Source of the DNA: Granulicella pectinivorans
GTDB lineage: Bacteria; Acidobacteriota; Terriglobia; Terriglobales; Acidobacteriaceae
Direction of reading: 5' to 3'
NCBI RefSeq assembly: GCF_900114625.1
Contig: NZ_FOZL01000001.1
Span: forward strand, 496,001 to 560,000
Length of the DNA stretch: 64,000 nt
Shown: in pieces, positions 27,666 through 38,200 of the stretch
Numbering within the stretch: the first letter of the stretch is position 1
How the letters are laid out: every line of letters begins with the position of its first letter
The notes under the pieces: model-generated
Database searches by the model: none
What the model was told of the DNA's origin: nothing
The model's input: only the letters and a program-made list of their open reading frames with translations
Made by a program: the position numbers and the translations under genes

Positions 27666-28118
27666 GTGATTGCGATAAGGTGTTATTGGCTTTGCACAGA
27701 TCAGAAGGATAGGCACGAGACAGGCTTGCACGAAGAGTCGCATGAAGCGGGCATCCGCCGCGCTCGAGACAACTCCAATCGCGCGATTGCGCGACGGAAT
27801 GTGCTTGGCGTTGGCGCCTCCCTTGACGAGGACTATGTCGGAGTCATCGGGGATGGCACGTTCGTCCCATCGCGTGCCGCGTATCTGAAGTTGTTCAAAG
27901 AGGGCTTCGACCGGCCGAAGCAAAGCATGACTTATGTGCGCACGCCTGAGGTCGTCAAGGTAGCCGACGATCAGACGCTGGCCGCAGAGCATGGCAGTTG
28001 GGTGGCGACGCTTCCCTCCGGTTCCGTCGCGTATACCGGGAGCTATGCTGCGATGTGGCGGCGAACAGCGGATGGCTGGAAACTTCGATCAGAGATCTTC
28101 GTTACGCTGCATGGGTGA
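27666..28118 (+). CDS. SnoaL/DUF4440-like (NTF2 fold) protein
   Basis: The frame encodes about 130-150 residues of a small alpha+beta protein. A helical N-terminus (ESHEAGIRRARDNSNRAI) leads to LDEDYVGVIGDG and a curved sheet ending AAMWRRTADGWKLRSEIFVTLHG, typical of DUF4440 NTF2-like folds. Function is unknown; relatives include isomerases and ketosteroid-binding domains. The start is uncertain: GTG at 27666 lacks a good ribosome binding site, and the conserved part begins near a TTG at 27726. It seems to stand alone after the amidase. Confidence 0.65.
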   Translation: MIAIRCYWLCTDQKDRHETGLHEESHEAGIRRARDNSNRAIARRNVLGVGASLDEDYVGVIGDGTFVPSRAAYLKLFKEGFDRPKQSMTYVRTPEVVKVADDQTLAAEHGSWVATLPSGSVAYTGSYAAMWRRTADGWKLRSEIFVTLHG

Positions 28119-28199
28119 GTGGGTTGGCTTGAGCCGGGCGTGTTGTGGTGCTGAGGGCAAGTGCGTATGCGGGGATCGATTCCGAGCCGATCGTCAATA

Positions 28200-28436
28200 T
28201 CAGTCTGATGCTTCTGGCGGTTCAGCTCTTGCATTCGAAGCCCTGGCCAACCAAGTGACGATGGAGCCGACTATGGCTCCTGCTACAAAGCCGTAAAATC
28301 CCCACCTCGGAGCGTAGTCAAACTCCATCCACATAGGTCGCACATGCCCGAGTACTAATGTGCCGCATCCCATGAATCCGCCGCATAAGACTGCGCCGAC
28401 CATTGCGAAAAGCAGGGCATGTATCCAATGACGCAT
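28200..28436 (-). CDS. Small two-helix membrane protein
   Basis: A 78-residue protein with two hydrophobic segments (about 7-31 and 47-66), joined by a loop with RPMWMEFDYAPRWG, and a charged C-terminus. It was not recognised as a known family. The reading frame stays open for about 60 codons upstream of the ATG without a start codon, so a longer ancestral gene or a missed alternative start is possible. It converges with the SnoaL-like gene. Confidence 0.5.
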   Translation of the reverse strand: MRHWIHALLFAMVGAVLCGGFMGCGTLVLGHVRPMWMEFDYAPRWGFYGFVAGAIVGSIVTWLARASNARAEPPEASD

Positions 28437-28747
28437 CTGGTTTCTATCGACGAAGCTAACACCGATGTTGCCTTGTTGTCTCGACGACCGGGGACGATTG
28501 GTAATGACAAATCGGCTTGCTGTCAGCGATCCAAAACTGACGAGAACGGCGTTTATCGGGAGTAATGGTCCAAACGGGCACAGGGTGCGTTCAATAAGCG
28601 CATCGGCCTGTTGTCAACAGTCGAGATTCGAATCGCTCTAGCCGTTAGCGAACAAAAGGTGACTCGGTGTTACTTGGTGTCGATGGTGGACCTCAGCCCA
28701 TCATCCGGTTTCTATACCGTGCCTGTTGCCACGTATAAGATGGGGCG
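28437..28747. other. Intergenic stretch, lower GC
   Basis: 311 bases without a supportable complete gene. The minus-strand frame of the small membrane protein stays open to about 28617, with a protein-like run around SLTASRFVITNRPRSSRQ, but no start codon was found. It serves as the upstream region of the S41 peptidase gene. Confidence 0.35.
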
Positions 28748-30289
28748 ATGAAGTCAGACGTATTCAAGCCCCACTTCGGACGTCACCGACTCGCTACGTT
28801 TACCGGAAGCCTCATTCTATGCGTTGTTTGTCACTCAGCCTCAGCCAGCTCCAGAATCGAGCTCGGGACCGCCGCGACGAAGACAGAGCAGGCAAACACT
28901 TCTGTTTCTTCTGTAACTCTAGACTCCCAACAGGCAACTGCTGATTTCGATCTCCTTCGCGGATCACTTCAGGAGGCCCATCCCGGGCTGTACCGATATA
29001 CCTCAAGAGCTGTGATAGACCGGATGTTTGCTCGAGAGCGCAAGAAGCTGAACCATACCGTCACGCGAATCGAGTTTGTCAGAATCGTGGCTGAAACTTT
29101 GGCCAGCATTCGATGTGGACACACTCTTTACGAACAAGATGCACTAACGCGCGCGGCAATGACGAGTGCGCGTAAGTTTCCGCTAAGTGTGCAAATGGAA
29201 GGCGCGCGATTGATTGTTGTGCTGAATCAGTCCGACGACACTACGATTCATCCAGGTGCGGAAATTCTTGCAGTCGACGGCCAACCGACAAGCAAAATCA
29301 TCGCGATGATGTGGACGGTGCTCGCGGGAGATGGGGATATTCAAACAGGACGAGCGCGGCAGATTCGCCACTTCGATCAGCTCTACTGGCTCTTATTCGG
29401 GCAGACAGAGCACTTTACTGTCAAAGTTCGTGAAGCATCTGGCTCTGTACACGTCGTCGAGCTGAAGGGCGTCACCGATGCTGAGCGCGAGAAGTCTAAT
29501 AATCCTTTGAACGCACCGGTGATGACGGGTTTTCAAAAGATTTCCTGGACCCGCGATAATGTCGCCGTCCGATTTTTTCGCGATGGAGAGGTAGCAGAGT
29601 TACATATTGGCTATTTCCTGGGTGATGACTTCCCGAAAAAGCTAGGTGATGTTTTCAAGGCGTTGCACGAGAGGAAGACAAAGGCGCTCATCATCGATCT
29701 GCGTGGTAATGGCGGAGGACACGACCAGTACGGTGCACTTCTGGTTTCGGAATTGAGAGATGCGCCCTTTGCTTACTTCGACCACATCGACGTAAAAACA
29801 CTTGATCCAAGTTTCCTTGCTGACACGAATTTGACCCAGGGCGCCCTTGACAAGCTGCGTGCCGGAACGGTGGCCGAGACCTCCGGTGGCTTTCGGATTA
29901 CTCCCGCCTATCATTCGGGTGTCGGTATGCAAGCACCGGAAAAGAACTCTTTTGAAGGGCCTGTTTATGTCCTCATCGACGGAAATACATTTTCGACGGC
30001 TGCGGATGTTTGCGCTATCTTGCGACATCTGAAACGAGCGGTCTTCATCGGCGAAGAGACCGGAGGCGCGTACTTCGGCAATAATTCCGGGTTGGAAGCT
30101 ACCTTGAAACTGCCCAATTCAGGAGTCAAGGTGACGGTACCCTTTTATGGCTACTGGAACGCGGTGACTGAGCAAGAGAATGCGCGCCGCGGCATACAAC
30201 CTGCTTACATAAAACCAACGACCGTGCAAAGTCTGATTGATGGCAGAGATGATGCTTTGTCGAGTGCCCTTAATCTCATTCATTTCTGA
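28748..30289 (+). CDS. Exported S41-family (C-terminal processing-like) peptidase
   Basis: The 513-residue protein has an N-terminal hydrophobic export segment (about 16-34). A helical cap follows (about 60-130), including LLRGSLQEAHPGLYRY, common in S41 proteins of this type. A PDZ-like strand region follows (about 140-175), then the S41 core with IIDLRGNGGG near 317, candidate nucleophile Ser416 in DGNTFSTAAD, and GEETGGAYFG. It probably degrades peptides outside the cytoplasm. GC is visibly lower than in flanking genes and codon use is less G/C-biased, so it may be a later acquisition. It stands alone. Confidence 0.85.
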   Translation: MKSDVFKPHFGRHRLATFTGSLILCVVCHSASASSRIELGTAATKTEQANTSVSSVTLDSQQATADFDLLRGSLQEAHPGLYRYTSRAVIDRMFARERKKLNHTVTRIEFVRIVAETLASIRCGHTLYEQDALTRAAMTSARKFPLSVQMEGARLIVVLNQSDDTTIHPGAEILAVDGQPTSKIIAMMWTVLAGDGDIQTGRARQIRHFDQLYWLLFGQTEHFTVKVREASGSVHVVELKGVTDAEREKSNNPLNAPVMTGFQKISWTRDNVAVRFFRDGEVAELHIGYFLGDDFPKKLGDVFKALHERKTKALIIDLRGNGGGHDQYGALLVSELRDAPFAYFDHIDVKTLDPSFLADTNLTQGALDKLRAGTVAETSGGFRITPAYHSGVGMQAPEKNSFEGPVYVLIDGNTFSTAADVCAILRHLKRAVFIGEETGGAYFGNNSGLEATLKLPNSGVKVTVPFYGYWNAVTEQENARRGIQPAYIKPTTVQSLIDGRDDALSSALNLIHF

Positions 30290-30479
30290 TCTTCATTCAA
30301 TATGCCAAAACGGGCTGTTCATCACCCCTCTCCGTTCTCGATTCGTTCATCATCGCCGAGTCACTCATCCACTGCGGTCAGGCCCGATATGCCGGCTTGT
30401 CGAACGTCTTGAATAGGAGCGACAGGGTCGGCCTTGGGATGATGGCGGGATGCCAGCAATGGCAAACGCAAAAGAAGAA

Positions 30480-30582
30480 GCAGATCCCCTTCGGGGATGA
30501 CAACCAGAAGGGCAACCGCAACAACCAAAAGGGCAACTGCAACGGCCAAAAGGGCAACAGCAACAGCCAAACGGCCAACAGC
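30480..30582. repeat. Tandem GGGCAACNGCAAC array with CTTCGGGG hairpin
   Basis: It begins with GCAGATCCCCTTCGGGGATG, then about three to four imperfect units of roughly 21 bases built on AAGGGCAAC, GCAAC and CCAA. It is an expanded version of the element at 20122-20157. It sits between the S41 gene and the LysR stop; the rest of that gap holds nothing I recognise. Confidence 0.65.
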
Positions 30583-30597
30583 GACGCTGAGTGGGAT

Positions 30598-31527
30598 TTA
30601 TGCGGTGGCTTCGAGGGGCATGGGGTGGGGGATGGGCGTGGGGGGCTTCTTGTCGCGGAAGCAGCCTTGTACGACGGCCCGGAAGAGGGTGAGGGCTGGG
30701 GATTGGTTCGTCTTGAGGGAGACCAGCCCCAGACGGACGATGGGGAGATGTTCTTCGATGGGCAGGGCGACGACGTCGGGGCGGGTTTGGGCCATCGACG
30801 GGGTGCCGAGGAGGAGGCCCGCGCCGGCGGCGAGGTAGGCGAACTTGGCGGCGTGGGAGTGCGGGGCCTCGACGATGCGTGGAACGATTCCATGGGGCGC
30901 GAGGATGCGGTGGAGGAAGGGCTGTCCGACGGCGCAGTCTTCGAGGCGGGAGGCGAGGAGGTTGTGGTGGCGGAGCTCGTGGACCGAGACGGTGTCGAGG
31001 CTGGCGAGGGGGGACTGGCGCGGCACGAGGAGGACGATGGGCTCGTCGCGGAGGAGGTCGAAGCGGACGCCGGGGATGCAGGGGTCGCTGACCATGAAGA
31101 TGGCGTCGATGCGTTCTTCCTGGAGGGCTGCGTGCTGTTGTTCGCGGTTGAGCTCGGAGAGCTGGAGGTCGAAGTCGGAGTGGTTGAGGGCGAGCTCGCG
31201 GAGGATGCGGGGGAGTGCCTCCTGGCCGAGTTCGGTGCAGCTTAGGCGGAGGTGGTGGCGTCGTTCGAGGTCGGCGAGGCGGCGCTGCGCGCTGGTGACG
31301 GTGTCGACGATGGTTTGCGCGTAGTGGCGGAAGGCGAGGCCCGCGGGGGTGAGGGAGACCTCCTGGCGGGAGCGCTCGAAGAGCTTGACGTTGAAGGATT
31401 CTTCGAGGGACTTGATCTGGAAGGTGATGGTGGGCTGGCTCATGTAGAGAGCGCGCGCGGTGCGGCCGTAGTGGAGAAGGTCGGCGAGGGTGAGGAAGCA
31501 CTGCAACTGCCTGATCCTGAAGTCCAT
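30598..31527 (-). CDS. LysR-family transcriptional regulator
   Basis: The protein is 309 residues from ATG at 31527, preceded by a GAGGAA ribosome binding site; the frame stays open further upstream, but that part is not LysR-like. The N-terminal winged helix is clear: MDFRIRQLQCFLTLADLLHYGRTARALYMSQPTITFQIKSLEESF, then LFERSRQEVSLTPAG. A periplasmic-binding-like effector domain (about 90-295) follows. It is divergently transcribed from a TonB receptor across about 540 bases, the usual placement for a LysR regulator and its target, so it probably controls that receptor and itself. Confidence 0.9.
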   Translation of the reverse strand: MDFRIRQLQCFLTLADLLHYGRTARALYMSQPTITFQIKSLEESFNVKLFERSRQEVSLTPAGLAFRHYAQTIVDTVTSAQRRLADLERRHHLRLSCTELGQEALPRILRELALNHSDFDLQLSELNREQQHAALQEERIDAIFMVSDPCIPGVRFDLLRDEPIVLLVPRQSPLASLDTVSVHELRHHNLLASRLEDCAVGQPFLHRILAPHGIVPRIVEAPHSHAAKFAYLAAGAGLLLGTPSMAQTRPDVVALPIEEHLPIVRLGLVSLKTNQSPALTLFRAVVQGCFRDKKPPTPIPHPMPLEATA

Positions 31528-32069
31528 TTGGAGTTCCTCGGTGTCGCGAAGACGGCCAGGAGACGCGGGGGAGCGTGGCCGGGGTGCGGTATCAGAAACG
31601 TGAAAACGGGCGTACGGACAGAACGTGAAAGTCTGGAAAAAAGTGTTGGGTGTTGGGCCAAGTTTCCACCCTGATTCTGGGGATGTCAACGATTACTGCA
31701 GGGTTTTGATCGATTTTTTCTATCACGGACGAAAATCTTTCGATTAGACAGGGTATTGGGCTGCCCCTAAGCTTTGAATCATTCACATTCCATCTCAGTC
31801 CGCGATGAACGCTTTGCACGCCTTCACGGTCGTCCCGAACGGCACCAGGAAACCTCGCCGGCACGTTTTGGGAACGACTCTCCTTCGATTCCGGACTCTT
31901 TTCGAGGCCCGATGTTGCGGGGCTCTCCGGATCGACTGACACGTACTTCCCCAGGGACTTTCGCCGGTCGTTCGCGCGGTCGATCCACCTTTCAGTGTGC
32001 GCTCTTTCCCCCCTCGTCTCTCTGACATCTTTGCGGCAACTTTTCCACTATAAAAAGAGGTTTTCATTC
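31528..32069. promoter_or_regulatory. LysR-TonB receptor divergent regulatory region
   Basis: 542 bases between the two starts, with no supportable gene. An AT-rich patch at about 31700-31745 (TTGATCGATTTTTTCTATCA and TCTTTCGATTAGA) is the likeliest LysR/promoter region, but no clean T-N11-A palindrome could be fixed. The receptor's ribosome binding site AAAGAGG is at 32054-32060. Confidence 0.4.
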
Positions 32070-35000
32070 ATGAAGAAGGCGTTTCGCAGTCTCCTCCTCC
32101 TCGTTGGGTTTGTGGTTGTTTCCTCCAGCCTTTTGGCACAGCAGACGGGTCTGAGCGGGGTCGTGACGGACTCGCAGGGCGCGGTGATTGTCGGGGCGAA
32201 GGTGGAGGTGAAGCAGGTCGACGGCTCGTCGTTCTTTGCGACGACGAATGGGCAGGGATCGTATGTGCTGCCGAGCCTGGTGGCGGCGCAGTATGCGATT
32301 ACGGTGACCGCGCCGGGGTTCAAGATTGTGCAGAAGAAGGTTCTGCTGCTGGTGGGTCAGTTGGCGCAGGTGGATGTGATGCTGCCGCTGGCGGGGAGCT
32401 CGACGACGACGGAGGTGGTGTCGTCGGATGCGCTGGCGATCGATACGACGTCGTCGGTGGTGGCGGGCAATGTGACGCCGAAGGATGTGGAGGATGTGCC
32501 GATCAATGGGCGCAACTACATTGCGCTTTCGACGCTGATTCCGGGGATCAAGGCGAATGCGTTTGGGAACTCGCCGGTGTCGGCTCCGGGCGGGGCGTCG
32601 TATGGCGATGCGGAGACGGGCAAGTTCCAGATCACGATGGATGGGTTGCAGGTTTCGCAGGACTCGGTGGGATCGAGCTTTGGGCAGCCGCGTTTTTCGC
32701 AGGATGCGATCTCGCAGTTTCAGATCATTACGAACCGGTTCGATGCGACGGCGGGACGGTCGGCGGGGATCTATGTGAATGCGCAGACGAAGTCGGGCAC
32801 GAACGTGATTCATGGCGGCGGGTTCGGCTACTTCAGGAACTCGGCGTTCAATGCGGCGGATCCGATTTCGAAGAAGGTGAACGTGTTTGCCGATGAGCAG
32901 TATGGCGGTACGTTCGGGGGGAAGATCAAGCGGGACAAGCTTTGGTATTTCGGCTCGTATGAAGGCGAGCACCAGCCGAGCACGTATACGGCTTCGCCCA
33001 TTATCGGCGCGGCGTTTTCGCATCCTTCGACGCTGAAGGTGAATGAGTGGCTGGGACGGTTCGACTACCAGCGGAACGATAAGAACCATTTCCTGGTGCG
33101 GGTGGACAAGTTCGATAACAAGCAGGACTTTGTAGGCGCTGCGGAGCCGAGCGGATCGTACTCGTCGGCTTATTCGAGCTATGGGTATGTGTTCGATTGG
33201 GACAAGGTGATTTCGGACAAGCTGATCAACGATGTGCGTGCGGGTTATCACCACTTCGTGTTCCAGAACCTGCCGTACTACAACGACAACTCGATTGTGA
33301 TTGCGCTGCCGGCGGTAACGGTGGGCGAGCCGTATAACCAGCCGGAGACGTTCAGCCAGGCGACGCAGCAGTATCGGGACGACCTTTTCTGGCTGAAGGG
33401 CAAGCATAGCTTCAAGCTGGGCGGCGAGTATCTGTATACGTTCCATGGCGGATCGTTTGCGCAGTATGCGCGCGGCGGTTTGACGAGCTGCTCTTCCAAT
33501 AAAGGCGCGGTGACGGCGGCGATGTACTCAACGTTCTTTCCGAACGGCACGCTGGATAACACGAACTGGAACTATGCGGCGATTGCGGCCTATTGCAATA
33601 CGAACATGACGTTCACGCAGGGGTTCGGCAGCTACGACATCAGCATTGGACGCAACATCATCGGCGTGTGGGCGCAGGACGACTGGAAGATTCTGCCGCG
33701 GCTTACGCTGAACCTTGGGCTGCGGTATGACAACGATCTGGGGGCGTACAACACGAGCTATGTGCCGACGCCGGGACTGCTGACGCCGAATACGAATCCG
33801 AATGCGAACTTCGCGCCGCGTATCGGTTTCTCATGGGATCCTTTTGGCGATGGCAAGACGTCGATTCGTGGCGGTGCGGGACTCTACTTTGCCGATCAGG
33901 TGGCGAACGCGATCATCGACGAGCAGCTTTACTCGAGCACGACCAGAGCGCTGCAGGCGACGATTTCGACGAACCAGTCGACGGGCGGCGCGGCGCTGTC
34001 GCTGCCGACTCCGTTCGCGGGACAGAACCCGCTGGCGAACCCGCAGAACTATGTGAGCGCACCGCAGCCGGTGGCGCGCGGCGCGAAGACGCCTTACTCG
34101 CTGCAGGCTTCGTTCGGGTTCCAGCGAGAGCTTGGGTATCGCACGACGCTGACGGCGGACTTTGTGCATACGCGGGTGTATGACGACTTCATTGCGTTGA
34201 GTGGCAACCTGCTGCAGAACCCCGCGAATCCGCAGCAGAACCTGAACCCGAGCAGCGCGATTACGGCCGCTACGTATGCGACGCGTTCGTGCGGCAATGG
34301 GAGCATTCTGCTGGACACGGTGAGCAACCTGGCGACGGGTGGACCGGGCGGCATTGCAGCCAAGCAGGTGTGCAACAACCTGTTCGGTGCGACGGTGCGG
34401 CAGTTCACGACGTATCCGGGAGCGGGCGTGATTGCGGATGCGCTGCAGGTGGGCATCAAGCATGCGACGACGAAGGGGTTTACGAGCGCGATTGCGTATA
34501 CGGCGGGGCGGACGAAGAACTCGACCAATGGCCCGTTCTCGTATCCGAACAAGCCATTCAAGAGCGGCATCCAGCAGGAGTGGGCGAATGGCACGGACGA
34601 CCAGAGGCACACGCTGACGGTTACAGGCGAGTACCAATGGAAGTATGGGTTGTCGCTTTCGAGCCTGTATCACTTCGGGTCGGGACAGGCATTTGCGCCG
34701 AGCACGGGCGCGAGCGTGAACGGGTACACGCTGGGTACGCGGACGTTCGCGGCACAGCCGATCGCGCCAGGTACGACGTGCCCGGTGGCGGCCTGCGTGG
34801 TGAGCTATGCACCGATCTCGAAGGCCTACTACGACGCAGGCTATGGGTACTGGATCATGCAGCGGGACGGCTTCCGCGGGACGAAGTACAACCGCGTGGA
34901 CTCGCGTCTGCAGGAGTCGTTCAAGTTCAAGGAGAAGTACCATGCGATCGTCGCGGTCGAGGCGTTCAATCTTTTCAACCACTCCAACTACGGCAACTTC

Positions 35001-35120
35001 GCGACGACCACGAGCATTGGGACGGGCGCGAATGCGTATGGCACACCGCTGGCTGTGACCGGCAATCCGGTGGAGTACTTTGCCCGTTCGCTGCAGTTCA
35101 TCGGACGGTTCTCGTTCTAG
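32070..35120 (+). CDS. TonB-dependent receptor, Oar-like (2)
   Basis: The protein is 1016 residues from ATG at 32070, which has AAAGAGG 9 bases upstream and starts a proper signal peptide (MKKAFRSLLLLVGFVVVSSSLLAQQ). A carboxypeptidase-regulatory-like domain (about 25-110) precedes a plug (PINGRNYIALSTLIPGIKANAFG; FQITMDGLQVS) and a barrel ending RSLQFIGRFSF. The plug motif INGRNY is typical of Acidobacteria receptors. Its neighbour downstream is a secreted propeller-amidohydrolase, so peptide or amide-containing ligands are possible. It is likely controlled by the divergent LysR protein. Confidence 0.9.
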   Translation: MKKAFRSLLLLVGFVVVSSSLLAQQTGLSGVVTDSQGAVIVGAKVEVKQVDGSSFFATTNGQGSYVLPSLVAAQYAITVTAPGFKIVQKKVLLLVGQLAQVDVMLPLAGSSTTTEVVSSDALAIDTTSSVVAGNVTPKDVEDVPINGRNYIALSTLIPGIKANAFGNSPVSAPGGASYGDAETGKFQITMDGLQVSQDSVGSSFGQPRFSQDAISQFQIITNRFDATAGRSAGIYVNAQTKSGTNVIHGGGFGYFRNSAFNAADPISKKVNVFADEQYGGTFGGKIKRDKLWYFGSYEGEHQPSTYTASPIIGAAFSHPSTLKVNEWLGRFDYQRNDKNHFLVRVDKFDNKQDFVGAAEPSGSYSSAYSSYGYVFDWDKVISDKLINDVRAGYHHFVFQNLPYYNDNSIVIALPAVTVGEPYNQPETFSQATQQYRDDLFWLKGKHSFKLGGEYLYTFHGGSFAQYARGGLTSCSSNKGAVTAAMYSTFFPNGTLDNTNWNYAAIAAYCNTNMTFTQGFGSYDISIGRNIIGVWAQDDWKILPRLTLNLGLRYDNDLGAYNTSYVPTPGLLTPNTNPNANFAPRIGFSWDPFGDGKTSIRGGAGLYFADQVANAIIDEQLYSSTTRALQATISTNQSTGGAALSLPTPFAGQNPLANPQNYVSAPQPVARGAKTPYSLQASFGFQRELGYRTTLTADFVHTRVYDDFIALSGNLLQNPANPQQNLNPSSAITAATYATRSCGNGSILLDTVSNLATGGPGGIAAKQVCNNLFGATVRQFTTYPGAGVIADALQVGIKHATTKGFTSAIAYTAGRTKNSTNGPFSYPNKPFKSGIQQEWANGTDDQRHTLTVTGEYQWKYGLSLSSLYHFGSGQAFAPSTGASVNGYTLGTRTFAAQPIAPGTTCPVAACVVSYAPISKAYYDAGYGYWIMQRDGFRGTKYNRVDSRLQESFKFKEKYHAIVAVEAFNLFNHSNYGNFATTTSIGTGANAYGTPLAVTGNPVEYFARSLQFIGRFSF

Positions 35121-35139
35121 GCAGCACATGAAGGCAGAT

Positions 35140-35171
35140 GAGCCGCTCACGCGCGTGGGCGGCTCGTTTTG
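35140..35171 (+). terminator. Terminator after TonB receptor 2
   Basis: A 7-bp stem GAGCCGC with GCGGCTC around a 12-base loop is followed by GTTTTGTT. It lies 20 bases after the stop, so the amidohydrolase is probably not co-transcribed. Confidence 0.7.
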
Positions 35172-35220
35172 TTGTTAGATTTGTAGTTCCCTACCCCGCA
35201 GTGTTCAGGAGATCTTCGCG

Positions 35221-38200
35221 ATGCGCTTTGCTTCGGTACTTCCTTTGGCTCTCTCCAGTGTGGCTTTGATGGCTGCGCCTCCCACTCCGGCTGTAACTCC
35301 GCACAAGGTGATCACGGTGCATGAGGGGACTAACATGGCGGTGACGGTTTCGCCGGACCATCGGACGATTTTGATGGATCTGCAGGGAATGATCTATGCG
35401 ATACCGTTCGCGGGCGGCGCGGCGAAGAGGGTGACGGGGCCGCTGGTGGAGGCTTCGCATCCGGAGTACTCGCCGGACGGGAAGTGGGTGGCGATCCAGT
35501 CGTATGCGGGCGGGACGTTCCACATCTGGGTGATGAGGCCGGATGGGACGGGGTTGAAGCAGATGACGACGGGACATGGGGACGATCGCGAGCCGCGGTT
35601 CTCGCCGGATGGGAAGACGATTGCGTTCTCCTCGGATCGGGCGAACAAGGGCTCGTACGACATCTGGACCGTGGATGTTGCGAGTGGGGCGGTGAAGCAG
35701 ATTACGTCGAGCGAGAACGATGAGTATGAACCGGCGTGGTCGCCGGATGGGAGTTCGCTGGCGTATGTGAATGGCGTGTTTGTGGCAGGGGCTCCGGGTG
35801 TGGGCGGTGTGGTGGGGAGGACGGTGGAGTCGGTGGATCTGGCGACCGGCGCTACGAAGACGGTGGCTTCGATCGGCAGGCAGGTAGGGAGGATCGAGTC
35901 GCCGAGCTGGTCTCCGGATGGGAAGCACCTGGCGTATATCCAGTTCATGGGCGCGGGGATGTTTGTGGATGCGGCGCGTCTGGTGGTGGATGGAAAGCCG
36001 GTGGCGGGTGGAGGCGTGAAGGACGACGATGCGTTTCCGTTTCCGCCGGTGTGGCTGTCGGATGCGAGCATTTTGTATACGGCGAATGGCGCGATTTTGA
36101 AGGTGGATTTGGGCGCGGGGACGAAGACGGCGATTCCCTTCACGGCGGGGATTGAGTCGATACGGCCGGTGTACAAGGGCAAGGACTTTGGGTTCAATGC
36201 GACGGCCACGCGGCAGGCGCTGGGGTTGTTTTCGCCGGCGCTTTCGCCCGATGGGAAGAAGGCTGCGTTTGTGGCTTTGAATCAGCTCTATCTGCTGACG
36301 GTGGGGAACCCGGTGCCGAAGGCTCTGACGCATGACACGTATTACAAGCAGGGGCCGGCGTGGTCGCCGGATGGGAAGACGCTGGCGTATGTCTCGGACA
36401 AGGATGGCGTTGAGAATATCTACCTGATGGACGTGGCTACCGGCACGGACAAGAGGGCTGCGGCTTCGATGGATGCGCAGATCTTTCCGGCGTGGTCGCC
36501 GGATGGGAGGTGGATGGCGTTCCAGAAGCAGGATGGAGCTACGATGCTGCTGGAGTTGAGCAGCGGTGCGATTTCGCCGCTGGCTCCGGCTACCTTTTTT
36601 CCTGGCAGGCCGGCGTTTTCGCCCGATGGGAAGACGGTGGCGATCGCTACGGTGAAGCCGTATTCGAAGCGGTTTCGTGAGGGCACAAGCTCGATCCTGA
36701 CGGTGGACCTCGCGACGAAGAAGACGACGTGGTACGACCCGGCTCCGTTTGAATCGATCACGACGAGGACGGAGGATGGACCGGTGTATTCGCCGAAGGG
36801 CGAGATCGCGTTCATCATGGACGATCTGCTGTACGCGATGCCGGTGGATGCGATGGGCAAGCCTGACGGTGCGGCGGTTGCGCTGAATGGCGAGACGTCG
36901 GATGCTCCGACATATAACGGCGATGGATCGAAGATTCTGTATGTGTCGAATGGCAAGCTGCGGTTGCTGGACAGGAAGACGAAGGCGATTACGCCGGTGC
37001 CGGTGACGTTGACGTACAAGCCGCTGCAACCGAAGCCGACGGACAAGGTGCTGATCCATGCGGGCAAGTTCTGGAAGGGTGAGGGTGCGGAGACGTTGAC
37101 GGATGTGGATGTGCTGGTGGTGGGCAATCGCGTGGCTTCGGTGAAGCCGCATGGTGGTCCGGTGCCTGCGGGAGCGATGGTGATTGAGGCTCCGCACTCG
37201 ACGCTGCTGCCCGGGCTTTGGGAGAACCATGCGCATCCGAACTCGGATAACTCGATCTACTATGGCGACCGCATGGGGCGGCTATGGATGGTGTATGGGA
37301 TTACGACGCTGAGAGATATGGCGGACCAGGCGTATCGGGCTGTCGAGGAGAAGGAGTCGTTTGTTTCGGGGGCGGCGGTTGGGCCGAGGTTGTTCGCTAC
37401 GGGTGAGGCGATCGATGGCGAGCGGACGTACTACCCGATGATGATTCCGACGACGAGCGAGGCGCAGTTGCACCGGGAGTTCGAGCGGCTGCATGCGCTG
37501 GACTTCGACTTCATGAAGCTGTATGTGCGGCTGCCATATACGTGGATTGTGGAAGGCGTGAAGTATGCGCATGGCACGATGGGCGTGCAGACGGCGGGGC
37601 ATTATCTGTTGCCCGCGGTGGACCTGGGCAACGACGGCATGAGCCATGTTTCGGCTACGGCTCGGACGGGGTATGCGTACTCGCGGTCGTTGACGGGGGC
37701 GAGCTACTCGGATGTGCGGCAGTTGATGGCCGAGAGCGGGATGTGGACGACGAGCACGCTGCTGAACCAGGGCGTAATTGCGCAGATGCCGGAGATGGCG
37801 GATGACACCCGGTATAACCTGGCTCCGCCGTGGGAGAAGAAGCGGTTGATCGCGGCGCGGGATGCGGCGATGAAGTCCGACCAGACGGCGAATGAGGATC
37901 GCGTGATGAAGGAGGAGGCTACGCTGAGGGGCGTGCTGGAGCGCAAGGGCATGTACATTGGCGGGACGGACTCGCCGCTGGATCTGCCTTCGACCTCACT
38001 GCATTTGAATATTCTGTCGCAGGTGAAGTTCGGGCTGGCTCCATGGCAGGCGCTGGAGACGGTAACGAGCACGGCGGCGAGGGCGGCGAAGGTGGATAAG
38101 GATCTGGGACTGATTGCGCCGGGGTATTTGGCGGATATGATCCTGGTCGAAGGGGATCCGCTGGTGAATATCAAGGATGTGACGAAGGTGCAGTGCGTGA

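Noticed and set aside
30480..30582. CRISPR array
   Set aside because: The units are imperfect, short and adjacent without unique spacers; no cas genes are nearby.
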